A stretch of DNA of 35,846 nucleotides from Micromonospora foliorum (lineage in GTDB: Bacteria; Actinomycetota; Actinomycetes; Mycobacteriales; Micromonosporaceae). The position numbers and the translations under genes are program-made. Below the pieces are notes generated by a model. The model was given only the letters and a program-made list of their open reading frames with translations. It ran no database searches and was not told the origin of the DNA. The DNA is taken from assembly GCF_022229015.1 (NCBI RefSeq), contig NZ_JAKKFF010000067.1, positions 1-35,846 of the forward strand. The letters run 5' to 3'. Position 1 is the stretch's first letter; every line of letters begins with the position of its first letter. Shown one piece after another: positions 1 through 11,572 of this stretch.

Positions 1-29
1 CCGTGTTTGCCGTCACCGCTGTTGCCCTT

Positions 30-860
30 TCAGACTGAGAGGTGGCGGCAGTCGACCCCGCATCGTGCCGGTCTTGGTGCCGTGTGCGGCTGTGGCGCTG
101 CCGACGCGGGCGTCCGGGAGGCCTCCTCTGTCGTGGTCCGGCTCGGGCGGGTGGTGTCCGACGCTGTGTTCCGCGTGGGGCTCGCCGAGGGGGTCGCCGT
201 GGGCGCTGCGGTGGTCCCGCCGTCCGTCACGGTCGGCGACGCGGTGGCTGTCGGCGCCGGCGCGGCGGCCGGCTTCGAGTCGGGTGGCAACGTCACCCAT
301 GCCGCCGTCCCCGCCACCAGCACGGCCCCGGCGACCACGGCCACCACCGTGCGACGCCGGCGGGGGTTGCGGCCGGCCCCGCCGCGGACGCCGATCAGCG
401 GCAGTTCCGCGGTCATCCCACCGTCGGCGCGGCGCAGGTCGACCTGCTGGAAGGCGAGCCAGTCGAGGATGGCCGGCAGCCGTACGGTCAACGCCTGCCG
501 GAGCTGTTGCTCGCGCGGCTCGTGCTGCTCGGCGGACCACGCGCCGTGCGTGCTGACCTCCCGTAGCTCCAGCCGGCAGCCCTGCTTCGTGGCGGTGACC
601 GTGCAGGTCAGCTCGCTGAGCCGGCCGGCCTGGTCGCAGGCCAGCACGAGGAGTTCCGGCTCCTGCCGTTCGGTCACCTCGACCTCGACGTCGGCCTCGA
701 AGCCGGGCAGGCCGCCCGTGTGCAGCAGCATCCGGTCCGGTACGCCCTCGACCATCTCGGCCTCGGCGAACCACCGGCCGAGCAACTCCCGATCGGTCAG
801 GGCGCGCCAGACCCGCTCAGCCGGGTGGGACAGCTCGACCTGCGCACCGATCTCGATCAC
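30..860 (-). CDS. SRPBCC (AHSA1-like) domain protein with C-terminal membrane anchor
   Basis: A 276-residue protein. Residues 1 to about 145 resemble the START/AHSA1 hydrophobic-pocket fold (opening ELSHPAERVWRALTD, then a GRWF motif), a family that binds lipophilic ligands or acts as a co-chaperone. A basic patch RRRR at 167-170 precedes one hydrophobic segment (about 171-189), followed by a Thr/Pro/Ser-rich tail of about 85 residues. The expected topology is a cytoplasmic SRPBCC domain with the tail outside the cell, or possibly a wall-spanning stalk. The start is GTG with a weak ribosome site. The gene lies 67 bp downstream of the nitronate monooxygenase gene on the same strand and may be cotranscribed. 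The ligand is unknown. The fold call is by motif recognition only. Confidence 0.7.
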   Translation of the reverse strand: MIEIGAQVELSHPAERVWRALTDRELLGRWFAEAEMVEGVPDRMLLHTGGLPGFEADVEVEVTERQEPELLVLACDQAGRLSELTCTVTATKQGCRLELREVSTHGAWSAEQHEPREQQLRQALTVRLPAILDWLAFQQVDLRRADGGMTAELPLIGVRGGAGRNPRRRRTVVAVVAGAVLVAGTAAWVTLPPDSKPAAAPAPTATASPTVTDGGTTAAPTATPSASPTRNTASDTTRPSRTTTEEASRTPASAAPQPHTAPRPARCGVDCRHLSV

Positions 861-927
861 GGCGAGACTCTAACGGGTTGCCCGCCCGGCCTGTCCCACC
901 CGCCCGAGCGGGTTGCCGGCGTCCTGC

Positions 928-1977
928 TCAGCCCCAGCGGCTGGACCGCTCGACCACTGTGGCCAGCGCGGCCCGGGCGCCGGCACTCACCTCGGCGACC
1001 ACCTGCGCCGCCGGCAGGTCCCGAGCCAGCGGGTGCGCCTGCCCGGCCCACAGGTTGGCCACCGACGCATCGCCGTCACGCCGGGCGGCGGCGAGCAGCG
1101 GACGTGTCAGATGCAACACCTGGGGGTAACCGCGCGGTGCCACCGCGTCGTGCTGGCGCAGGAAGTCGTTGGCCACGCCACGGGCCCGCTTACCGGTGTA
1201 CGACCGGGTCAACGCGGTCGGCGTGGCACTGGCCACCGCCGCCCGGTGCATCGGCGAGCTGCCCGCCTCCGGGCAGCGCAGGAAGGCCGTGCCGAGTTGC
1301 GCGGCGGCCGCGCCGGCAGCCAGCACGGCGGCCACCGAGGGGCCGTCGACGAGGCCGCCCGCGGCCACCAGTGGCCGGTCACAGCGGGCGGCGGTCAGCC
1401 GCAGCAGCGGCAGCAGCCCGTAGTCGTCGTCGTCCGGTAGCCCGCCCCGATGCCCACCTGCCTCGGTGCCCTGCACCACCACCGCGTCCACGCCCAGGTC
1501 GGCGGCGGCGGTCGCGGCGTCCGGGCGGGTGACGGTGGCCCACACCTCGGTGCCCCGCTCGCGCAGGGCGGTCACCGCCGCCCGGTCGGGCAGCCCGAAC
1601 ACGAAGGACACGACCGGGACCGGGTCCGCGAGCAGCGCGGCCATCTTCTCCGGGTACGCGTCGTCGCCGCCCACCGGCTCGCCCAGGCTCACCCCGCGCC
1701 GCGCGGCCTGCGGGCCGAGCCGTTCGGCGTACGCCTGGATGGCGGCCTCGTCCACGCCGCCGGGATCGGGCAGGAAGAGGTTGACACCGAACGGCCGATC
1801 GGTACGCGCGCCGACCTCGGCGACGTCGGCGACCAGCCGGCCGGTGTCGATCATCCCGGCGGCGAGGAAGCCCAGCCCACCCGCGGCGGAGACGGCGGCC
1901 ACGAGCGCGGGCGTGGACGGGCCGCCGGCCATCGGGGCGGCGATGATCGGATGGCGCAACGTGGACAGGACGGACAT
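928..1977 (-). CDS. Nitronate monooxygenase family flavoprotein
   Basis: A 349-residue FMN-dependent TIM-barrel enzyme of the nitronate monooxygenase / 2-nitropropane dioxygenase family, which oxidises alkyl nitronates to carbonyl compounds and nitrite. Visible family features are the N-terminal PIIAAPMAGG strand, the GGLGFLAAG turn, the QGTEAGGH phosphate/flavin motif in the middle, and AAGGLVDG followed by GTAFL near the C-terminal phosphate-binding loop. The ATG at 1977 is preceded by a purine-rich AGGATGGGGG stretch. A longer in-frame reading extends upstream but would run through the neighbouring gene, so I rejected it. The gene follows the beta-propeller gene by 29 bp and precedes the SRPBCC gene, all co-directional. 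The physiological substrate cannot be read from the sequence. Confidence 0.87.
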   Translation of the reverse strand: MSVLSTLRHPIIAAPMAGGPSTPALVAAVSAAGGLGFLAAGMIDTGRLVADVAEVGARTDRPFGVNLFLPDPGGVDEAAIQAYAERLGPQAARRGVSLGEPVGGDDAYPEKMAALLADPVPVVSFVFGLPDRAAVTALRERGTEVWATVTRPDAATAAADLGVDAVVVQGTEAGGHRGGLPDDDDYGLLPLLRLTAARCDRPLVAAGGLVDGPSVAAVLAAGAAAAQLGTAFLRCPEAGSSPMHRAAVASATPTALTRSYTGKRARGVANDFLRQHDAVAPRGYPQVLHLTRPLLAAARRDGDASVANLWAGQAHPLARDLPAAQVVAEVSAGARAALATVVERSSRWG

Positions 1978-2006
1978 CCCCCCATCCTGCCGCAGGCCCG
2001 GTCCGC

Positions 2007-3119
2007 TCACCGGCGCGCGGTGTGCCTCCACCGCAGCACGCCGGCCAGCCCGAGCAGGACCAGCAGTGTCCCGGCGCCGACCGCCACCGGCCAGATCCGC
2101 CCACCCCCGCCGCCGACCTCCCCGGCGGTCGGACGGACCGCCGTGGACGCCACCGGGTCGACGGAATCCGTCGGGGCCGCGGAGGTGGCCGTGGTGGCCG
2201 TGGCCGGGTAGCGCAGGATCGTCGAGCGGGTGCCGGCTGGTTGACCGGCGGACTCGGAGACGGTGAGCAACGACCGGCCGTCGCGGCTGTAGGTGATCGA
2301 CTCGCCCTGGGGCTCGTCCGGCAACGGGGTGGTCCGCGGTGTGCCGGTGGTCAACGCGCGGACCACGTCGCCGTCGGGCACGTCGTACTCGAAGGCGTCG
2401 GCGTAGCTGCGCAGGACCACCCGCCGTCCGTCCGGTGCGTTCGCCGCGCCGGTGATCACCCCGCGCCCCAGGAACGAGAACGGGTTGCTGGTCGTGGTCG
2501 ACGGCAGGGTCACCTGGCCGAGCGCGGTCAGCGGCGTCGTCGTGTCCGGCCCCAGCGCGGTGGCCGGCGCGTACAGGAAGACGGTGCCACTGCCGCCCTT
2601 GGTGACGATCAGAGGCCGGCCGGACGCGTCGAGCAGCAACGCCTCGGCGTCGTGCGGACGGTCCGGATAGCTCATCCGGTGCAGCACCGGCTGCTTCGCC
2701 CCCGGCGCGAGCCGCCACACGCCGACCGTCGGCCGGGAGCGGTCGTTGTCGCCGATGTCGGCGACCCAGACGGTGCCGTCCCGGCCGATGGCCAGGTCCT
2801 CGGTGTCACGGGGCCGGGACGGGAAGGAGACGGTTCGCACCACCGCGCAGCGCTGGTTGAGGAAGAAGATCCGACGGCGGGCCTCGTCGTCGGCCCCGTC
2901 GTTGATCATTACGTACCCGTCGTCGGTGGCGACCATGCCGGAGATCTCTCGCAGCCGGTCGTCGCGCACCTGGCAGACGGGCGTCCCCGCCGCCACGCCG
3001 GCCGTGGCGGCGGCGGGGACCAGCGCCACTGCCGGCGGCAGCACGCCGGCCAGCAACGCGGTCAGCACCGCCACCGCACGAGCACGCCGCCCCCAGGTCA
3101 ACCGTCCGCGTACCCGCAT
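2007..3119 (-). CDS. Secreted, C-terminally anchored beta-propeller-like protein
   Basis: A 370-residue exported protein. It has an N-terminal signal peptide (basic n-region, then hydrophobic AVLTALLAGVLPPAVALV, AxA-type cleavage near residue 40). The body shows repeated blade-like strands, for example ISGMVATDDGYVMINDGAD, RDTEDLAIGRDGTVWVADIGDN and GESITYSRDGRSLLTVSE. A Thr/Ala/Ser linker precedes a C-terminal hydrophobic helix (about 342-362) and a basic RWRHTARR end, a typical stop-transfer anchor. The layout suggests an extracellular sensor, binding or hydrolase-like propeller held on the membrane. I cannot assign a function. The ATG start has a strong GAGGAGGG ribosome site. It is the first gene of a possible three-gene minus-strand operon. 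Confidence 0.7.
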   Translation of the reverse strand: MRVRGRLTWGRRARAVAVLTALLAGVLPPAVALVPAAATAGVAAGTPVCQVRDDRLREISGMVATDDGYVMINDGADDEARRRIFFLNQRCAVVRTVSFPSRPRDTEDLAIGRDGTVWVADIGDNDRSRPTVGVWRLAPGAKQPVLHRMSYPDRPHDAEALLLDASGRPLIVTKGGSGTVFLYAPATALGPDTTTPLTALGQVTLPSTTTSNPFSFLGRGVITGAANAPDGRRVVLRSYADAFEYDVPDGDVVRALTTGTPRTTPLPDEPQGESITYSRDGRSLLTVSESAGQPAGTRSTILRYPATATTATSAAPTDSVDPVASTAVRPTAGEVGGGGGRIWPVAVGAGTLLVLLGLAGVLRWRHTARR

Positions 3120-3265
3120 CGCCCACCCTCCTCGTCGCGGCCGTGACCGGCCACCCGCCCATCCTGGCCGATCCCGGCCAACCGGCGGCGGTCATCGGGG
3201 GGACGCGCCCGGGCCCCAGGTCGATGTACTGTCGCTCGGCCTGATCCTGGAGCTGAAGGGTGACC

Positions 3266-4222
3266 ATGTCCGAGAGCGACACCACGCCGTCCGACCCGGT
3301 CGGACGGCGGCTGCTGCGCCGCCCCACCGGTGGCGCCGCCGTGGTGTGGGTGCCGCTCGTCGCGGTCGTCTGCGGCCTCTTCACCGGCGCGTTGGCCAGC
3401 CGGGCAGCCTGGGAGACGTCCCGACCGCAACCCGACCGGGTCGAGGCCGCCGCCGTCCTGACCGAGGTCTTTCCCGGCCACGACCTCGACGAGATCGACA
3501 CCCCGCCGGCGCTCTTCGTCGTCTACGGGCACGCGCTGCGCCTGGGCACCGTCAAGACCCTGTTGTTCGGTGACGGCGGCGAGTATCAGGAGGGCGCCAC
3601 CGGCGCCAGCGCCCTCGGCGCGCCACCGGCGCCCGCCGAGCAGATCGTCACGGTGGCCCGGGAGCGCCTGACCGGTGCCGGCTGGCGGGTGTACGACCCA
3701 CAGGTGTCCGGGGGCATCAGCTGCGCGGACAAGATGTGCGCCACCCCGCAGGCGATCACCAACACCGCGCTGACCGCCCGCCGTGGCGACACCATCCTGA
3801 ACGCCTCGATCTCCTCGCAGACAGCCGTCGACGCCTCCTACCTCTCGGTCGAGCTGCACCGCGCGCCGCCGCCCCTGGTGGTCCCCGCCGGGGTGCTCGG
3901 CACCCTGCTGGGCGCGGTGGCCGGTTGGGTGGTCTTCGGCTGGGCCAGCCGACGCGCCGAGGGACGCCGTCGACGCGGCACGGTGAACGTCCTGGCCGGG
4001 GTGGCCGTGGTGCTGTGGTGGCTGCCGGTGCCGCTGGCCGCACCGCAGCTGCTGGACCACCACCTCGGCGAGCCACACCCGGCCTGGCACCCGTACTGGG
4101 AGTGGCTGGGCCAGCCGGCCGCCTCGCTGCTCTTCGTGGTCGGCGCGGTGTGCGTGCTGCTGGCGCTGGGGCTGGCCGCCGGAACCCGCCGGGGCCCCAC
4201 ACCCGAGGCAACGGCCGGCTGA
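3266..4222 (+). CDS. Hypothetical multi-pass membrane protein
   Basis: A 318-residue protein of unknown family. A hydrophilic N-terminus is followed by one membrane helix (about 25-45), an extracytoplasmic domain of about 150 residues containing a close cysteine pair (SCADKMCAT), and three further helices toward the C-terminus (about 200-223, 240-262, 283-305). The cysteine pair could form a disulfide outside the membrane. I chose the ATG at 3266 because GAAGGG sits five bases upstream. The in-frame GTG two codons earlier would be too close to that site. It is divergent from the beta-propeller gene and convergent with the SGNH esterase gene, so it is probably monocistronic. Confidence 0.72.
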   Translation: MSESDTTPSDPVGRRLLRRPTGGAAVVWVPLVAVVCGLFTGALASRAAWETSRPQPDRVEAAAVLTEVFPGHDLDEIDTPPALFVVYGHALRLGTVKTLLFGDGGEYQEGATGASALGAPPAPAEQIVTVARERLTGAGWRVYDPQVSGGISCADKMCATPQAITNTALTARRGDTILNASISSQTAVDASYLSVELHRAPPPLVVPAGVLGTLLGAVAGWVVFGWASRRAEGRRRRGTVNVLAGVAVVLWWLPVPLAAPQLLDHHLGEPHPAWHPYWEWLGQPAASLLFVVGAVCVLLALGLAAGTRRGPTPEATAG

Positions 4223-4245
4223 CCGCCGTCGGACCGGTCCCGGCC

Positions 4246-4292
4246 CGCCCAGGGCCGCCCCGCCGGGGTACGACGTGGGCCGGCCCTGGGCG
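4246..4292. terminator. Bidirectional hairpin terminator between convergent genes
   Basis: Perfect 12-bp inverted repeat CGCCCAGGGCCG (4246-4257) and CGGCCCTGGGCG (4281-4292), with a GC-rich loop that can itself pair, followed by TTTCC. It sits between two convergent stop codons (4222 and 4297). Confidence 0.75.
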
Positions 4293-4296
4293 TTTC

Positions 4297-8064
<3,768 letters not shown>

Positions 8065-8092
8065 CGCCAGACCCCCAGGATCGGCACATCTC

Positions 8093-8138
8093 CCGGGACA
8101 GTGCTGCTTCCGCCGCGGCGGAAGCAGCACTGTCCCGG
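8093..8138. terminator. 46-bp perfect palindrome, probable strong terminator
   Basis: Two 23-bp arms with no spacer. The left arm starts CCGGGACAGTGCTGCTTCCG and the symmetry centre lies between 8115 and 8116. It begins 28 bp after the M64 stop codon. It has no T-tract, as is common for actinobacterial hairpin terminators. Confidence 0.65.
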
Positions 8139-8238
8139 AAACCGCCCAGATCCCGACCGGCGTGGCGGCCTGAGTACGGCGGTGGCGGGTAGGCAGCGGC
8201 CCGGCGGCATGTCGACACCCGCCGGGTGGGAGGCTCCG

Positions 8239-8511
8239 ATGAGCACGTACCGGGATGAACAGGGCGGCACGTTCCCTCCGCCGGAGGCGGACGCCCTTGA
8301 GCAACGACAGGACGCGTTCGACGTCGGACCGCCGGACCGGGTGTCGGGTGACGTGGACCCGGAGGCGGCCGAAGCCGACCTGGCCGAGCAGGGCGCCTTC
8401 CCGGCGGGCACGCTCGAGGAGGTGACGTCGCTGCCGGCCGACGCCAACCCTGCGGACGCCCTCGAACAGCGCCAGGAGATCCCGACTCGCGACGAGGGAC
8501 GCCGCACCTGA
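8239..8511 (+). CDS. Small acidic hypothetical protein with internal repeat
   Basis: A 90-residue, strongly acidic, soluble protein without signal or membrane segment. The motif ADALEQRQ occurs twice, near residues 17-24 and again near 72-79, flanking a central acidic segment rich in Asp and Glu. The ATG at 8239 has GGGTGGGAGG upstream at good spacing. Upstream in-frame codons exist, but they would read through the palindrome at 8093-8138. The family is not known to me. The composition suggests a small intrinsically disordered or stress-type protein. Confidence 0.6.
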   Translation: MSTYRDEQGGTFPPPEADALEQRQDAFDVGPPDRVSGDVDPEAAEADLAEQGAFPAGTLEEVTSLPADANPADALEQRQEIPTRDEGRRT

Positions 8512-8525
8512 CCACAGCCGCCCAC

Positions 8526-8668
8526 GCCGGCTAGCCGGCGACGCTGACCGGCCGGCTAGCCGGCGACCCTGACCGGCCGGCTAGCCGGCGACCCTGACCG
8601 GCCGGCTAGCCGGCGACCCTGACCGGCCGGCTAGCCGGCGACCCTGACCGGCCGGCTAGCCGGCGACG
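8526..8668. repeat. Tandem array, 25-bp period, six palindromic cores
   Basis: The 14-bp perfect palindrome GCCGGCTAGCCGGC occurs at 8526, 8551, 8576, 8601, 8626 and 8651, exactly 25 bp apart. The connecting sequence is GACCCTGACCG, with one base changed in the first unit. The array fills the space between the stop of the small acidic protein gene and the end of mntH. The TAG stop codon of mntH lies inside the sixth palindrome. The array may act as a terminator cluster. Confidence 0.95.
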
Positions 8669-9924
8669 ACCTGCCAGAGGAGGAACGCGTTTAGCGCGAC
8701 CACCAGCAGGGCCACCAGGGACGCGGCGGCGGTGGTGAGCGGGTGGTTGACCAGGTTGCCCATCAGGTCGCGCCGGCGGGTGAAGGCGACCACCGGGATC
8801 AGCGCGAACGGGATGCCGAAGCTGAGGATGACCTGGGACAGCACGAGCGCCCGGGTCGGGTCGAGGCCGATGCCGAGTACGGCCAGCGCGGGCAGCAGGG
8901 TGACCAGCCGACGCAGCAGCAGCGGAACCCGCCGCCGCAGAAAGCCCTGCATGATCACCTCTCCGGCGTAGGTGCCGACGCTCGTGGAGGCGAGCCCCGA
9001 GACCAGCAACGCGACGGCGAACCCGAACGCGGCGGCGGTCCCGATGGTCTGGCCGAGGCCGGCGTGCACCCCTTCCAGGCTGTCCGCACCACCCGGACCG
9101 CCGCCCCGGAAGCTGGCCGCGGCGATCAGCAACATGGCGAGGTTGACGGCGCCGGCCGCACTCAGGGCGAGCAGCACGTCGGTGCGCTGGCCGCGGAACA
9201 GGATCCGGCGCTCGGCGTCGTCGGCGGCGGGAATGCGGTCGCGGGTCAGTGCCGAGTGCACGTAGATGACGTGCGGCATGACGGTCGCACCGAGGATGCC
9301 GGCGGCCAGCAGCACACTGTCCGTGCCCTGCAGGCGCGGCACCAGACCGGCCATGGCCGAGCCGGGATCCGATCCGGAGGCGAGCAGGTTGGCGGCGAAG
9401 GCCAACACGATCACCCCGAGCAGAACGGCGATGGCGACCTCGAAGGCGCGGTACCCGCGCGAGCGCAGCGCGAGGACGGCGAACGCGGCCGTGCCGATGA
9501 TGATCCCGCCGGGCAGCAGGGGGATCCCGAAGAGCAGGTACAGGGCGACCGCGCCACCGATCACCTCGGCCAGGTCGGTGGCCATGGCGACCAACTCGGC
9601 CTGCACCCACATGGCCCGGTTCACCGGCCGGGGTAGGCGCTCCCGGCACAGCTCGGGGAGGCTGCGCCCGGTGGCCAGGCCCAGCTTCGCGGTGAGCGTC
9701 TGCACCAACATCGCCATCAGGTTGGCCACCACCACGACCCAGACCAGCAGGTAGCCGTAGCGGGCACCGGCGGCGGAGTTGGTGGCGAAGTTGCCGGGGT
9801 CGACGTAGGCGACGGCGGCGACGAACGCCGGGCCGAGCAGGATCAACCGCCCGCGTACGCGGCCCCGGGCGCGAGCGGCCTGCAGCGGAGTCGCCCTTGA
9901 CGTCGTCAGTTCGTTGGTGACCAT
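8656..9924 (-). CDS. mntH: Nramp-family divalent metal (Mn2+/Fe2+) transporter MntH
   Basis: A 422-residue proton-coupled divalent metal importer in the inner membrane. About eleven hydrophobic helices are visible. Helix 1 carries the metal-binding DPGN motif (residues 42-45, in AYVDPGNFATN). Helix 6 carries the second metal site in GATVMPH (Ala213, Met216, His218). The conserved GQ-like loops and length agree with bacterial MntH. I chose the ATG at 9924 because GGGGAGGT lies just upstream. The much longer in-frame extension has the composition of non-coding GC-rich DNA. No MntR or Fur-type regulator is adjacent. The stop codon lies in the last unit of the tandem palindrome array. Confidence 0.93.
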   Translation of the reverse strand: MVTNELTTSRATPLQAARARGRVRGRLILLGPAFVAAVAYVDPGNFATNSAAGARYGYLLVWVVVVANLMAMLVQTLTAKLGLATGRSLPELCRERLPRPVNRAMWVQAELVAMATDLAEVIGGAVALYLLFGIPLLPGGIIIGTAAFAVLALRSRGYRAFEVAIAVLLGVIVLAFAANLLASGSDPGSAMAGLVPRLQGTDSVLLAAGILGATVMPHVIYVHSALTRDRIPAADDAERRILFRGQRTDVLLALSAAGAVNLAMLLIAAASFRGGGPGGADSLEGVHAGLGQTIGTAAAFGFAVALLVSGLASTSVGTYAGEVIMQGFLRRRVPLLLRRLVTLLPALAVLGIGLDPTRALVLSQVILSFGIPFALIPVVAFTRRRDLMGNLVNHPLTTAAASLVALLVVALNAFLLWQVVAG

Positions 9925-10215
9925 CGAACACCTCCCCGTCCACGGATCGCTGCCGGTCCCTTCCCCTCGGGTTGACCCGTCGGTGCCAACCGCTGGCCTG
10001 CCGGTGCCACCAGGACCGGCGCACCGCGCGCCGGCAGGGCACGGCACGCCGGACGAAGCACGCCGAACGGACCGCGGGCGTGGCGAACGGACTGCGGCAG
10101 CCCGACGAACCGCGGCGAACTGCCCACGGCGCGCCGAACCGGACGCGCCGGGCCCGCGCAGAACCTGCCGCGCCGGACTTGACAGCCGGTGGGTCACCGA
10201 TGAAGCTGTCTATTA
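9925..10215. other. Non-coding GC-rich spacer upstream of mntH and the GntR gene
   Basis: Nearly 300 bp between the divergent mntH and GntR genes with no credible gene. It holds degenerate GCCGAAC/GGCGAAC-like words and, at 10179-10184, a TTGACA hexamer that may belong to the GntR-operon promoter. Confidence 0.4.
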
Positions 10216-10233
10216 GTCCTACTGTCGTAGGAC
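10216..10233. promoter_or_regulatory. Probable GntR (YtrA-type) autoregulatory operator
   Basis: Perfect inverted repeat GTCCTAC-TGTC-GTAGGAC, 20 bp upstream of the regulator's GTG start and directly after a TATTAG sequence that could serve as -10 element. YtrA-subfamily regulators typically control their own operon from such a site. Confidence 0.6.
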
Positions 10234-10253
10234 AACAGGAAGGATCATCGGGA

Positions 10254-10661
10254 GTGATCGAGTTCGTACTGGACAGCCGGTCGAAGGTGAACACCTACAT
10301 GCAGCTCGTGCAGCAGGTGAAACAGGCGCTGCGAGTGGGTCTGCTGACGCCGGGCGACCAGTTGCCGAAGGTCCGGGACGTCGCGCAATCCCTGGCGATC
10401 AACCCGAACACGGTGCTGAAGGCGTACCGGGAGTTGGAGATCGAGGGTCTGGTCGGCGGCCGACCCGGGGTGGGCACGTTCGTCCAGCGCACCCTGGCCG
10501 GCGCGTCCCTGCCGAATCAGGCCGAGCTGCGCGACGACCTGGTCGCCTGGCTGCACCGGGCGCAAGCCGCCGGCCTGACGGCCGAGGACGTCATCGCCCT
10601 GGTGGAGACGACGCTGCGCGCCACCCTCGCCGACGACGCCCCACAGAAGGAGCCCGCGTGA
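10254..10661 (+). CDS. GntR-family transcriptional regulator, YtrA subfamily
   Basis: A 135-residue DNA-binding repressor. A winged helix fills residues about 10-80: it opens with VNTYMQLVQQVKQALRVGLL, has the GDQLPKVRDVAQSLAINPNTVLKAYRELE recognition helix region, and ends in the wing GRPGVGTF. The C-terminal part is only about 50 residues, without an FCD or UTRA effector domain, which defines the short YtrA group. Such regulators usually repress a linked ABC exporter operon. Here the gene is followed immediately by ATPase and permease genes. The GTG start at 10254 was chosen because AGGAAGGA precedes it and the operator lies just upstream. The stop overlaps the next start. Confidence 0.9.
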   Translation: MIEFVLDSRSKVNTYMQLVQQVKQALRVGLLTPGDQLPKVRDVAQSLAINPNTVLKAYRELEIEGLVGGRPGVGTFVQRTLAGASLPNQAELRDDLVAWLHRAQAAGLTAEDVIALVETTLRATLADDAPQKEPA

Positions 10662-11572
10662 ATGGAACGAGAGGACAAGGGATGGACATGGTCTTGGAGG
10701 CAGACCGGCTCGGCAAGCGGTACGGCAGCACCTGGGCGTTGCGGGACTGCTCGCTGCATCTGCCGGCCGGCCGGATCGCCGCGCTGGTCGGGCCGAACGG
10801 CGCGGGTAAGAGCACGCTGTTGCACCTGGCCGTCGGGCTGCTCAAGCCCGACGCCGGCACGGTCCGGGTGTTCGGCCGGTCCCCGTACGGCGACACGGAG
10901 GGCCTCGCCGACATCGGGTTCGTCGCCCAGGACACCCCGCTGTACCGGGACTTCACCGCTGCCGAACTGGTCATCGCCGGCGGCAAGTTGAACAAGCGGT
11001 GGGACGCGGCACTGGCCCGCCAGCGGCTGGCGCAGCTCGGCATTCCACCGGACAAGCCGGTCGGCAAGCTCTCCGGCGGGCAACGGGCCCAGGTCGCGCT
11101 CGCCCTGGCACTGGCCAAGCAGCCGCGGCTGCTGCTGCTCGACGAACCGGTCGCCAGCCTCGACCCCCTGGCCCGACGGGAGTTCCTCCAGTCGTTGATG
11201 GGCAGCGTCGCGGAGTCCGGCACCACCGTCCTGCTCTCCTCGCACCTGCTGGCCGACCTGGAACGGGTCTGCGACTACCTGATCGTGCTGAACGCCTCCC
11301 AGGTGCAGCTCACCGGTGCGGTCGACGACCTGGTCGCCGAGCACCGCCAACTCGTCGGCCCCCGGCACGACGGCGGCGCTGTCGGGGGCGTCGCCGCAGT
11401 GGTCCGGGCCAGCCACACCGACCGGCAGTCCACCCTGCTCGTCCGCACCGACGGGCCGGTCACCGATCCGGCCTGGACGGTCCGCGAGGTGAGCCTGGAG
11501 GACGTCGTGCTGGCCTACCTGGCCGACGGCACCACGCAGACGAGTCACAGCGAGTGGGGGGTAGCAGCATGA
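10658..11572 (+). CDS. ABC transporter ATP-binding protein
   Basis: A 304-residue cytoplasmic ATPase of the bacterial ABC exporter type. Walker A is GPNGAGKS (45-52), the signature LSGGQ is at 138-142, Walker B is LLLLDEP (158-164), and the switch histidine lies in LLSSHL. The segment after about residue 225 is a C-terminal accessory domain. I chose the GTG at 10658 because AAGGAG lies five bases upstream and the start overlaps the TGA of the GntR gene, indicating translational coupling. The ATG at 10682 is the alternative. It pairs with the permease encoded next, whose start overlaps this stop as ATGA. The substrate is unknown; YtrA-type systems often respond to cell-wall-active compounds. 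Confidence 0.92.
   Translation: MNGTRGQGMDMVLEADRLGKRYGSTWALRDCSLHLPAGRIAALVGPNGAGKSTLLHLAVGLLKPDAGTVRVFGRSPYGDTEGLADIGFVAQDTPLYRDFTAAELVIAGGKLNKRWDAALARQRLAQLGIPPDKPVGKLSGGQRAQVALALALAKQPRLLLLDEPVASLDPLARREFLQSLMGSVAESGTTVLLSSHLLADLERVCDYLIVLNASQVQLTGAVDDLVAEHRQLVGPRHDGGAVGGVAAVVRASHTDRQSTLLVRTDGPVTDPAWTVREVSLEDVVLAYLADGTTQTSHSEWGVAA

Noticed and set aside
8526..8668. CRISPR array
   Set aside because: The 25-bp period has identical, not unique, spacers and no cas genes are nearby; it is a simple tandem repeat.
9972..10253. N-terminal extension of the GntR regulator
   Set aside because: The extension reads through the operator and promoter, and the family starts at the VNTYMQL region.
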